DNA from: Prevotella sp.
Lineage (GTDB): Bacteria > Bacteroidota > Bacteroidia > Bacteroidales > Bacteroidaceae
Assembly: GCA_022641735.1 (NCBI GenBank)
Contig: JALCDQ010000001.1
Span: forward strand, 372,001-436,000
Reading direction: 5' to 3'
DNA length: 64,000 nt
The translations under genes and the position numbers were made by a program. This document shows positions 35,212 through 43,213 of this stretch, piece by piece (positions within the stretch are counted from its first letter, which is position 1; every line of letters begins with the position of its first letter). The notes below the pieces were generated by a model. That model saw only the letters and a list, made by a program, of their open reading frames with translations, ran no database searches and was not told the DNA's origin.

Positions 35212-35429
35212 GGATAAAAGCGACTAATGACAAGGATAAAAACGACTGACAGAGATTACAAGTGCCACTTGTAACCACGTTACAAGCCGTGTGTAATCAC
35301 GTTACAAGTAGCTTGTAATGACATTACACACGGCTTGTAATCTCGCAAAAAGCCATCTTTTACCTCCTCATCAGTCGTTTTTGATGAGGTCATCAGCCGT
35401 TTTCAGCTTCCTTATCAGTGATTTTCAAG
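35212..35429. repeat. Long 22-bp-period palindrome array (array 4)
   Basis: About ten units on one 22-bp register. Two left units (35212, 35234) read GGATAAAAGCGACT and GGATAAAAACGACT. The core is four palindromes at 35256-35274, 35280-35296, 35302-35318 and 35324-35340, for example TTACAAGTGCCACTTGTAA. Right units centre near 35354, 35377, 35398 and 35420 and include CTCATCAGTCGTTTTTGATG. Core unit 4 is the exact reverse complement of unit 2. It lies between the convergent rsmD and cls. Confidence 0.87.
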
Positions 35430-35441
35430 ATGCCTTTCCGT

Positions 35442-36866
35442 CTAAAGTAAGGGGGAAAGAAGCCGTACCAGCGACTCCCAAAGGCGCAAGAGGAAGGGAC
35501 GATTGTCCACTTCTGCCGACTCATCCAACAAGATGCATTGCTTCTGGTCATCAAGGAACACCTTCTTCAAACGTAGCGCCATGCCCTCATCATAGAAGAA
35601 AATGTTCGACTCGAAGTTATGTTCAAAGCTGCGGAAATCCACGTTGGCAGAGCCACAAGTTGACAAAGAGTCATCCGTAATGAGAAGTTTGGAGTGGTTG
35701 AAGCCCGCTTGATAGAGGTAAACCTTTACCCCTGCCTTCAGCGCTTCGATAACATAAGAGCGGCCTGCCCACTCCACCCACTTGGAATCTCCATGCAACG
35801 GAATCATCAAACGCACGTCGATGCCCGCAATGGCAGCCGTTCGCATGGCAAAGAGAATCGGCTCTGTAGGCAGAAAATAAGGCGATTCCATATACACATA
35901 ACGTTTGGCTTCCAGCAAGATGCGCACATATCCCTGCATGATTTCCGGCCATTCAGAGATCGGACTGCTGGTAACCACCTGCGCAAGACAGTCGTTTTCG
36001 ATGCCATCAAGCAGTTCCGGATAATACTTTCTATCAGTGATGAGCGTGCGGTCAGCAAAATACCAATCGACGAGGAACGCCCTCTGAATGGCATATACAG
36101 CGCCTCCCGTCACCTTCAGATGCGTATCCCGCCAAGCCTGTCGACGCGTTCCTTTGAGATAACGCATAGCGATGTTCATGCCGCCAATGAATCCCACGTG
36201 GCCATCTATCACACAGAGTTTGTGATGATTGCGATAGTTGGCCTTGCTCGTAAAGGCCGGAAACTTGACCGGCATGAAGGCATGGACATCGATACCGGCA
36301 TCACGCATGCGCTCAAAGAACGCTCCATGCACGCTCCAATTGCCCACATCATCATAGATAACACGAACTTCAACGCCCTGACGGGCCTTATCGATGAGGG
36401 CATCAGATATCAGATAGCCCAATGCATCATCATTGAATATGAAGGAAACGAGGTGTATATGATGCTCTGCCTGCCCAATTTCCGCTAATAAAGAGAGGAA
36501 ATAATCATAGCCATTGACATAGATTTCCACCTCATTATCTTTGAAAGGAAGGGCCATGCTCTGATTGGCATAGAGCTGCATGAGGGTCTTATGCGTTTCG
36601 GGAAGCCGAAGATTGCGCTGCTCAGCAAACTCAAGCATACTGCGCTTTGTCAGTTCATCAAGGCTCCGTTGGCTAATCATTTTCTCCTTGCGAGTGTTCT
36701 GTCCGAAGAAGAAATACAGCACAATGCCCACCACAGGGAGAAAACAAAGCACGAGAATCCATGCCATCGTCTTTGCAGGCTGACGGTCATCCATCAGGAT
36801 TGTTATGACTGTTGCAAGGATGGCAACAACATAAATCACCAGAAAAATCCAATGAATATAGATCAT
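35442..36866 (-). CDS. cls: Cardiolipin synthase (phospholipase D type)
   Basis: 474 residues. Two N-terminal membrane helices (IHWIFLVIYVVAILATVITI and AWILVLCFLPVVGIVLYFFF) precede two phospholipase D HKD motifs: NHHKLCVIDGHVGFIGGMN and NHSKLLITDDSLSTCGSANV. The enzyme joins two phosphatidylglycerols to form cardiolipin in the inner membrane. It is 19 bp downstream of dnaG in the same direction and may share its transcript. Length is typical. Confidence 0.96.
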   Translation of the reverse strand: MIYIHWIFLVIYVVAILATVITILMDDRQPAKTMAWILVLCFLPVVGIVLYFFFGQNTRKEKMISQRSLDELTKRSMLEFAEQRNLRLPETHKTLMQLYANQSMALPFKDNEVEIYVNGYDYFLSLLAEIGQAEHHIHLVSFIFNDDALGYLISDALIDKARQGVEVRVIYDDVGNWSVHGAFFERMRDAGIDVHAFMPVKFPAFTSKANYRNHHKLCVIDGHVGFIGGMNIAMRYLKGTRRQAWRDTHLKVTGGAVYAIQRAFLVDWYFADRTLITDRKYYPELLDGIENDCLAQVVTSSPISEWPEIMQGYVRILLEAKRYVYMESPYFLPTEPILFAMRTAAIAGIDVRLMIPLHGDSKWVEWAGRSYVIEALKAGVKVYLYQAGFNHSKLLITDDSLSTCGSANVDFRSFEHNFESNIFFYDEGMALRLKKVFLDDQKQCILLDESAEVDNRPFLLRLWESLVRLLSPLL

Positions 36867-36885
36867 TTGCTATCAGTTTACTGCC

Positions 36886-38874
36886 TTAAACGATGACATC
36901 CACTCCCAATCTCTTAGCCAATTCGTTGCGTATCAGCTGTTTGTCCTTGTAGTCGTTCATCAGTTTGAGCATCTTTTCACTATCATTTACCGAGAGAGTA
37001 ATCTCCCTTTGCAACTCTTTCAATCGATGTTCCAGATAGTCCATCTTAAAGTCCATGACAAGGCGGACGGTCTGATTCTTCAGCTTCTCCAATTGATTGC
37101 GACGCACAAGACGCTTTTCCTCCTCATCCAACTCCTCTTTTGGCTGGGAAGCCGTCAACTGATAAGGGTCCACACTCATATCCGAAGCCAACTTGCTGAT
37201 GGCTATGTCGGGATGATGAATGAAGTATTGCTCGGCTTGAAAACCCTTCTCCGCGATATGCTCCACAGCCTCTTTGAGCACTTTATTATAGAGTTCATCA
37301 TGAAATCTCAAGCCATCAGCGCCCAACGTATAATCAATGTATTGGGCAACCGACAAATTATGGACATTCCCATCATCATCCTGCACATTCTCGAATATCA
37401 TCTCTTCGCCATGACGGACAATCATTTGGATGAGCATCTGCTCCACTTTGGAAGCTTGTTGCAATGGCGTTGAAGGCTGGATAGGCATTTGCGGCGTCTG
37501 AATATGCTCAGGTTGACGGGCATCAGGCTTGCCTTGCTGCTCCTTATTCTCCCTGATAAAGCGGTTCATCGTATTGATAAGAGTCGCCTCATTGATGCCA
37601 ATGCGCTGGGAACAATCGTGGATATAAGTGTCACGAAGTATCTGATTTTGGATAACGGAAATGCTCTGCACGATGGAGTTGATGGCCTCCGAGCGCTTGA
37701 TAGGGTCGCGCTCGTCCTTCAAAAGAAGGTCGGTCTTAAACTGGATAAAGTCAGTTTGATGGTCCTCGATATATTTTCTGAAATCAGAAGCGGTATTTTT
37801 TCTTGCGAAACTATCAGGGTCTTCGCCATTAGGAAGCAGCAAAACCTTCAGGTTCATGCCTTCAGAGAGCAGCATATCAGTGCCTTTCAGCGCCGCATGA
37901 ATCCCCGCTGCATCATCGTCATAGATAAGAGTGATGTTGGAAGTAAAGCGGTGAAGCATGTGGATTTGCGGAAAAGTGAGGGCTGTTCCTGACCCTGCGA
38001 CGACGTTCTCGATACCACTCTGATGCATGGAAATCACGTCTGCCTGACCTTCCACTAAATAGACGCTGTCCTCTTTGGCAATGGTCTTCTTGGCTTGATA
38101 GATTCCATAGAGGGCATTCGACTTGTCGAAGAGCTCTGAAGCAGGGGAGTTGATGTACTTCTGATTGACTCCTTTGGTGCGTGCATCCAGCACTCTGGCA
38201 GTGAAACCGATGACTTTTCCATTCAAACCAATCCATGGAAAGACAACTCTTCCTGAAAAACGGTCGATGAGGTCGCCCTTATCGGTCTTGTAACAGATGC
38301 CCGTTCCCTTCTTGGAATCTGCATCCACAAGGAGGTATTGCTCCTTATATCCCTTGCTTAAAGCCGTCTTTGCGAGGGCAAAACGGTCATTCAAGTCATA
38401 TCCCAAACGGAATTTCTTGATGGTATCATCCCTGAAACCACGGCTACGGAAATACTGCATGCCAAGCGCCTGACCGTCCACATTATTATATAGGTTATCC
38501 TCAAAGTACTGGGCAGCCCATTCATTGACGATAAACATCGACTCCCGCTCGCTCTCCTCGCGCTTTTCCTCATCGCTAAGCTCACGCTCGTGAATCTCAA
38601 TATGATACTTTCCGGCCAGCCATCGGAGTGCTTCCGGATAGGTCATCTGCTCATGTTCCATGATGAAAGACACCGCATTGCCACCCTTTCCACAACCGAA
38701 GCAATGGCAAGTGCCCCTTGCCGGCGAGACATAGAACGACGGTGTCTTCTCATTGTGGAAAGGACAGAGCCCCCGATAGTTGGCTCCGCTCTTCTTCAAT
38801 GTAACGAATTCAGACACCACATCCACGATGTTGGCGGCTTCCTTGATTTTCTCTATGGTCGGTCGGTCTATCAT
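36886..38874 (-). CDS. dnaG: DNA primase
   Basis: 662 residues from the ATG of MIDRPTIEKIKEAANIVDVV. The zinc-binding domain has CPFHNEKTPSF and CHCFGCGKGG. The TOPRIM core has VYLVEGQADVISMHQSGIEN and TLIYDDDAAGIHAA. The C-terminal part is the DnaB-helicase contact region. It makes RNA primers for lagging-strand synthesis. The start is supported by the promoter 10-40 bp upstream, which also excludes the in-frame codons further up. Confidence 0.97.
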   Translation of the reverse strand: MIDRPTIEKIKEAANIVDVVSEFVTLKKSGANYRGLCPFHNEKTPSFYVSPARGTCHCFGCGKGGNAVSFIMEHEQMTYPEALRWLAGKYHIEIHERELSDEEKREESERESMFIVNEWAAQYFEDNLYNNVDGQALGMQYFRSRGFRDDTIKKFRLGYDLNDRFALAKTALSKGYKEQYLLVDADSKKGTGICYKTDKGDLIDRFSGRVVFPWIGLNGKVIGFTARVLDARTKGVNQKYINSPASELFDKSNALYGIYQAKKTIAKEDSVYLVEGQADVISMHQSGIENVVAGSGTALTFPQIHMLHRFTSNITLIYDDDAAGIHAALKGTDMLLSEGMNLKVLLLPNGEDPDSFARKNTASDFRKYIEDHQTDFIQFKTDLLLKDERDPIKRSEAINSIVQSISVIQNQILRDTYIHDCSQRIGINEATLINTMNRFIRENKEQQGKPDARQPEHIQTPQMPIQPSTPLQQASKVEQMLIQMIVRHGEEMIFENVQDDDGNVHNLSVAQYIDYTLGADGLRFHDELYNKVLKEAVEHIAEKGFQAEQYFIHHPDIAISKLASDMSVDPYQLTASQPKEELDEEEKRLVRRNQLEKLKNQTVRLVMDFKMDYLEHRLKELQREITLSVNDSEKMLKLMNDYKDKQLIRNELAKRLGVDVIV

Positions 38875-38884
38875 CTTTAAAAGG

Positions 38885-38915
38885 CAAAGATACTGCAATT
38901 TTAAGACAATACAAA
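38885..38915 (-). promoter_or_regulatory. dnaG promoter
   Basis: Minus-strand TTTG (38915-38912), a 19-bp gap, TATCTTTG (38892-38885). The transcription start would fall near 38880, leaving a leader of only about 5-8 nt before the ATG at 38874. Confidence 0.75.
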
Positions 38916-38947
38916 ATATTTTCAGAAAATTAATTAGAAGGCAGAAA

Positions 38948-39032
38948 GTAAAAGACCATCTTTTGGGAGGAAAACAACCGTTACTTACCCTTCAAAAGAC
39001 CGTCTTTTACAAGGTAAAAAGCCATTCAAAGC
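38948..39032. repeat. 22-bp-period palindrome array (array 5), degenerate
   Basis: Four 19-nt units at 38948, 38970, 38992 and 39014, exactly 22 bp apart. Unit 1 is GTAAAAGACCATCTTTTGG, unit 3 is TCAAAAGACCGTCTTTTAC; unit 4 has lost its right arm. It lies in the divergent dnaG-etfB gap, upstream of both promoters. Confidence 0.78.
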
Positions 39033-39151
39033 AAGGCCGCCTCTTATCCCCTATTCTCACCTTATTAATTGTATATAAACCCGTTTTATGCCCTTCATAC
39101 CGCCAAGGAAAAGGTCCAAAATGCGCATTAAAGCATTTTTAGATATAATAA

Positions 39152-39183
39152 TTTGGCTTATAGGCAAAAAATTAGTAATTTTG
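39152..39183 (+). promoter_or_regulatory. Promoter of the etfB-etfA-acyl-CoA dehydrogenase operon
   Basis: TTTG (39152-39155), a 20-bp gap, TAATTTTG (39176-39183). The start codon is about 35 nt beyond the expected start site. Confidence 0.78.
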
Positions 39184-39224
39184 CAGCCGTAAAAAAGGAA
39201 ATAACAATCATTTAATAATATTTT

Positions 39225-40094
39225 ATGAGTTTGAAAATCGTTGTACTTGCAAAACAAGTACCAGACACAAGAAACGTGGGTAAAGATGCCATGACAGCTG
39301 AAGGAACGGTCAATCGTGCCGCCCTGCCTGCCATTTTCAACCCTGAAGACTTGAATGCCTTGGAGCAAGCCCTTCGCTTGAAGGAGCAGAATCCAGGCTC
39401 AACAGTGGGTATTCTGACAATGGGTCCTCCACGTGCAGGTGAAATCATCCGCCAAGGACTTTATCGTGGCGCCGACACCGGATGGTTGCTTACCGACCGT
39501 CTCTTTGCAGGTGCTGATACACTCGCTACTTCTTATGCGCTCGCAACAGCCATCAAGAAGATTGGAAATGTGGACATCGTTATCGGTGGACGCCAAGCTA
39601 TTGATGGAGATACAGCGCAAGTAGGACCACAAGTAGCTCAGAAATTAGGATTAAACCAAGTCACTTACGCTGAGGAAATACTGAAAATTGAAAACGGAAA
39701 GGCTACTATCCGCCGTCATATCGATGGTGGTGTGGAAACCGTGGAAGCACCGCTCCCAGTGGTTATCACCGTGAATGGCAGTGCTGCACCTTGCCGTCCT
39801 TGCAACGCAAAACTGGTGATGAAATACAAGTATGCTTCTTGCCCGATGGAGCGCACTGGCAATGAGCCTTATACAGAACTATACGCTGAGCGTCCATATC
39901 TGACACTCAATCAATGGAGTGTGGCTGATGTAAACGGAGATCCTAATCAGTGCGGTCTTGCAGGCTCACCAACTAAGGTGAAAGCAGTGCAGAGCATCGT
40001 CTTCCAAGCTAAGGAATCGAAGACTCTTACGGGCTCAGATGCCGATGTGGAGAGCCTCGTGAAGGAATTGTTAAATGAAAAGATAATCGGTTAA
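39225..40094 (+). CDS. etfB: Electron transfer flavoprotein, beta subunit
   Basis: 289 residues. The family opening is MSLKIVVLAKQVPDTRNVG, followed by INPEDLNALEQALRLKE-type NPEDLNALEQALRLKE, the nucleotide-binding LTMGPPRAGEIIRQGLYRG and IGGRQAIDGDTAQVGPQVA. It forms a soluble heterodimer with EtfA that carries electrons between acyl-CoA dehydrogenases and other redox partners. etfA begins 14 bp downstream. Length is slightly above the mitochondrial type, normal for anaerobes. Confidence 0.95.
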   Translation: MSLKIVVLAKQVPDTRNVGKDAMTAEGTVNRAALPAIFNPEDLNALEQALRLKEQNPGSTVGILTMGPPRAGEIIRQGLYRGADTGWLLTDRLFAGADTLATSYALATAIKKIGNVDIVIGGRQAIDGDTAQVGPQVAQKLGLNQVTYAEEILKIENGKATIRRHIDGGVETVEAPLPVVITVNGSAAPCRPCNAKLVMKYKYASCPMERTGNEPYTELYAERPYLTLNQWSVADVNGDPNQCGLAGSPTKVKAVQSIVFQAKESKTLTGSDADVESLVKELLNEKIIG

Positions 40095-40108
40095 AAAGTA
40101 GTAGACTT

Positions 40109-41131
40109 ATGAATAACGTATTTGTATATTGCGAGATTGAAGGCACTACCGTAGCCGAAGTATCTCAAGAATTGCTCACCAAAGGCCGCAAACTTGCCAA
40201 TCAACTGGGCGTTCAGCTCAATGCAGTAGTGGCAGGCACGGGTATCAAAGGCAAGGTGGAAAGCCAGATACTGCCTTATGGTGTCGATAAATTGTTCGTT
40301 TTCGACGGAGAGGGACTTTTCCCTTATACCTCCGCACCACATACAGACATCCTCGTGAATCTGTTTAAAGAGGAGAAGCCTCAGGTCGCTTTGATGGGCG
40401 CAACTGTAATCGGTCGTGACCTTGGGCCTCGCGTTTCCTCATCTCTGACCAGTGGTTTAACCGCTGATTGCACACAGTTGGAAATCGGAGATTATGATGA
40501 CAAGAAGACTGAAAAACATTATGAAGGTTTGCTTTATCAGATTCGTCCTGCCTTTGGAGGTAACATCGTTGCCACCATCGTCAATCCTGAGCATCGTCCA
40601 CAGATGGCTACCGTACGCTCAGGTGTGATGCAAAGAGAGATTCTCGACAATAATTATAAAGGTGAAGTGATCTATCCGGAGGTTGCAAAATATGTTCCGA
40701 CAGTAGATTTCGTCGTGAAAGTGCTCGACCGTCACGTTGAAGCAGCCAAGCATAACCTGAAAGGTGCTCCTATCGTTGTATCTGGTGGTTATGGAATGGG
40801 CAGCAAGGAAGGTTTCGATATGCTGTTCCAGTTGGCAAAAGAGCTTCATGGTGAGGTAGGTGCAAGCCGTGCCGCAGTAGATGCAGGATGGGTTGACCAC
40901 GACCGCCAAGTTGGTCAGACGGGTGTCACCGTGCATCCGAAAGTATATATTGCATGCGGTATCAGCGGTCAGATTCAGCACATCGCAGGTATGCAGGATG
41001 CAGGTATCATCATCTCGATAAACAATGATCCCGATGCTCCAATCAACAAGATTGCCGACTATGTGATCAATGGTACGGTGGAGGAAGTTGTTCCGAAGCT
41101 GATAAAGTATTACAAACAGAATAGCAAGTAA
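40109..41131 (+). CDS. etfA: Electron transfer flavoprotein, alpha subunit
   Basis: 340 residues. The C-terminal FAD-binding region is diagnostic: VVSGGYGMGSKEGFDMLFQ, GASRAAVDAGWVDHDRQVGQ followed by TG, YIACGISGQIQHIAGM and IISINNDPDAPINKIADYV. It holds the FAD of the ETF heterodimer. It lies between etfB (14 bp) and the dehydrogenase (4 bp) in one operon. Confidence 0.96.
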   Translation: MNNVFVYCEIEGTTVAEVSQELLTKGRKLANQLGVQLNAVVAGTGIKGKVESQILPYGVDKLFVFDGEGLFPYTSAPHTDILVNLFKEEKPQVALMGATVIGRDLGPRVSSSLTSGLTADCTQLEIGDYDDKKTEKHYEGLLYQIRPAFGGNIVATIVNPEHRPQMATVRSGVMQREILDNNYKGEVIYPEVAKYVPTVDFVVKVLDRHVEAAKHNLKGAPIVVSGGYGMGSKEGFDMLFQLAKELHGEVGASRAAVDAGWVDHDRQVGQTGVTVHPKVYIACGISGQIQHIAGMQDAGIIISINNDPDAPINKIADYVINGTVEEVVPKLIKYYKQNSK

Positions 41132-41135
41132 AGAT

Positions 41136-42863
41136 ATGGCAAACTATTATACAGACCATCCAGAGATTGAGTTTCACTTGAACCACCCTCTGATGAAGCG
41201 CATCGTTGACCTCAAAGAGCGCAATTATGCGGAAAAAGACAAATATGAAGATGCTCCTGTAAACTATGAGGATGCCATCGAAAACTATAAGCGACTGCTG
41301 GAAATCACGGGTGATGTGGCAGCAAACATCATCGAGCCGAACTCTGAAAGCGTAGACCTTGAAGGCCCACACTTGGAGAATGGCCGCATGATTTATGCCA
41401 GCAAGACCTTTGAAAACCTTGATGCTACCCGCAAGGCAGGCCTTTGGGGCATCTCAATGCCTCGTCAATATGGCGGTTTGAACTTGCCTAACACCGTGTT
41501 CTCCATGGCTTCAGAGATTATCTCTGCTGCTGATGCAGGTTTCCAAAACGTATGGTCGTTGCAGTCATGTATCGACACTCTTTATGAGTTCGGCAGCGAA
41601 GAGCAGCGTCAAAAGTATATTCCTCGCATCTGTGCAGGTGAAACCATGAGTATGGACCTTACAGAACCGGATGCCGGAAGTGACCTGCAACACGTGATGC
41701 TGAAGGCTTCTCAGGATGCAGACGGCACTTGGCGACTGAATGGCGTGAAGCGTTTCATCACCAATGGTGACTCTGATATCCACCTTGTATTGGCTCGCTC
41801 TGAGGAGGGAACTAAGGACGGACGTGGTCTTTCCATGTTCATCTATGACAAAAAGAATGGTGGCGTGAATGTACGTCACATTGAGAATAAGCTCGGAATA
41901 CATGGCAGTCCTACCTGTGAGCTCGTTTATAAGAATGCAAAGGCAGAACTCTGCGGAAGTACAAGACTGGGCCTTATCAAATATGTGATGGCTCTGATGA
42001 ACGGCGCACGCCTCGGCATTGCCGCTCAAAGCGTGGGTGTTGAGCAGGAAGCCTATAATGAAGGCCTTGCTTATGCTAAGGAACGCCAGCAGTTTGGAAA
42101 GCGCATCATCACCTTCCCAGCCGTTTACGACATGCTCTCCCGCATGAAAGCAAAGCTCGATGCAGGTCGTTCTCTGCTCTATCAGACAGCTCGCTACGTG
42201 GACATCTACAAGGAATTGGAAGATATCCAGCGTGACCAGAAGCTCACACCAGAGGAGCGTCAGGAGATGAAAAAATACACCCGCTTGGCTGATGCCTTCA
42301 CTCCACTGTCAAAGGGAACAAACTCTGAATATGCCAACCAGAACGCTTATGATGCCATCAGCATACATGGTGGTTCAGGATTCATCATGGAATACAAGAG
42401 CCAGCGCCTCTATCGCGACGCCCGCATCTTCTCTATCTATGAGGGAACAACGCAGTTGCAGGTGGTTGCCGCTATCCGCTATATCACCAATGGAACATAT
42501 TTGGACATCATGAAGGATATGTTGCAGCAGGAAGTAAGCGATGATTTGAAGCCACTGAAGGTACGCGTTGAGGAAATGGTGAAACTCTATGAGCAGTCTG
42601 TGGAATACGTGAAAGAGGCCAACAATCAGGATGTTCACGACTTCCTGGGCCGTCGTCTTTATGATATGACAGCAGACATTATCCAGTCACTGCTTATTCT
42701 CGATGATGCTACACGTGCTCCTGAGCTCTTCGCAAAGAGTGCAACGGTATTCGTTCACATGGCTGAAGAAGAGGTTACAGGCAAGAGTGTTTACGTGAAA
42801 AACTTCATTGCTGAGGACCTGAAAGACTTCAGAGCCGTTGAACCTGAGGCTGAAGAGGCATAA
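41136..42863 (+). CDS. Acyl-CoA dehydrogenase with C-terminal extension
   Basis: 575 residues, against about 380 for the simple family; the extra part is a long C-terminal helical region (about residues 450-575). FAD/substrate motifs include SMDLTEPDAGSDLQ and RFITNGDSDIHLVLA, and the catalytic Glu is in ARIFSIYEGTTQLQ. The longer class resembles the bacterial acyl-CoA dehydrogenases that carry an added C-terminal domain. It is coupled to EtfBA in the same operon, so it passes electrons to, or receives them from, that flavoprotein. The acyl-CoA substrate cannot be read from the sequence. Confidence 0.92.
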   Translation: MANYYTDHPEIEFHLNHPLMKRIVDLKERNYAEKDKYEDAPVNYEDAIENYKRLLEITGDVAANIIEPNSESVDLEGPHLENGRMIYASKTFENLDATRKAGLWGISMPRQYGGLNLPNTVFSMASEIISAADAGFQNVWSLQSCIDTLYEFGSEEQRQKYIPRICAGETMSMDLTEPDAGSDLQHVMLKASQDADGTWRLNGVKRFITNGDSDIHLVLARSEEGTKDGRGLSMFIYDKKNGGVNVRHIENKLGIHGSPTCELVYKNAKAELCGSTRLGLIKYVMALMNGARLGIAAQSVGVEQEAYNEGLAYAKERQQFGKRIITFPAVYDMLSRMKAKLDAGRSLLYQTARYVDIYKELEDIQRDQKLTPEERQEMKKYTRLADAFTPLSKGTNSEYANQNAYDAISIHGGSGFIMEYKSQRLYRDARIFSIYEGTTQLQVVAAIRYITNGTYLDIMKDMLQQEVSDDLKPLKVRVEEMVKLYEQSVEYVKEANNQDVHDFLGRRLYDMTADIIQSLLILDDATRAPELFAKSATVFVHMAEEEVTGKSVYVKNFIAEDLKDFRAVEPEAEEA

Positions 42864-42886
42864 AAGAACTTAGTTTCAACTATATA

Positions 42887-42927
42887 AAAAGAGGCATTCT
42901 ATATTGATGGAGTGCCTCTTTTGTTTT
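42887..42927 (+). terminator. Terminator of the etf operon
   Basis: AAAAGAGGCATTC (42887-42899) pairs with GAGTGCCTCTTTT (42910-42922), followed by GTTTTG. It starts 23 bp after the dehydrogenase stop. Confidence 0.8.
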
Positions 42928-42971
42928 GCAGGAAACCATCCCTCGTGAAACCACTTGCTGCAAAGGGCTGA

Positions 42972-43078
42972 GTAAATCAGGCTGATTCATCCGATAAAAC
43001 AGGCTGTTTTACTCAGTAAATCAGCCTGATTTACAATGTAAAAGACCGTTGTTTACAAAATGAAGAACTATCCTTCAG
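42972..43078. repeat. 22-bp-period palindrome array (array 6)
   Basis: Four 19-nt units at 42972, 42994, 43016 and 43038, exactly 22 bp apart, for example GTAAATCAGCCTGATTTAC and ATAAAACAGGCTGTTTTAC. A weaker fifth unit, ATGAAGAACTATCCTTCAG, keeps the register at 43060. It lies between the etf terminator and the PUL 2 terminator, at a convergent junction. Confidence 0.9.
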
Positions 43079-43156
43079 CAAAAAGACAGTAATCTGAAGG
43101 AATACACATCAATAACTTTCCCATTATAAGGTAACGAGAACAGCCACGTAAACAGC

Positions 43157-43190
43157 ATGAAAAAAGGGATGTCAAAACATTGACATCCCT
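43157..43190 (-). terminator. Terminator of PUL 2
   Basis: AGGGATGTCAA (43165-43175) pairs with TTGACATCCCT (43180-43190) around an AACA loop. On the minus strand it runs into TTTTTTCATG. It starts 23 bp after the last PUL 2 stop codon. Confidence 0.85.
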
Positions 43191-43213
43191 CCTTATAATA
43201 TAATTCTTACAGT

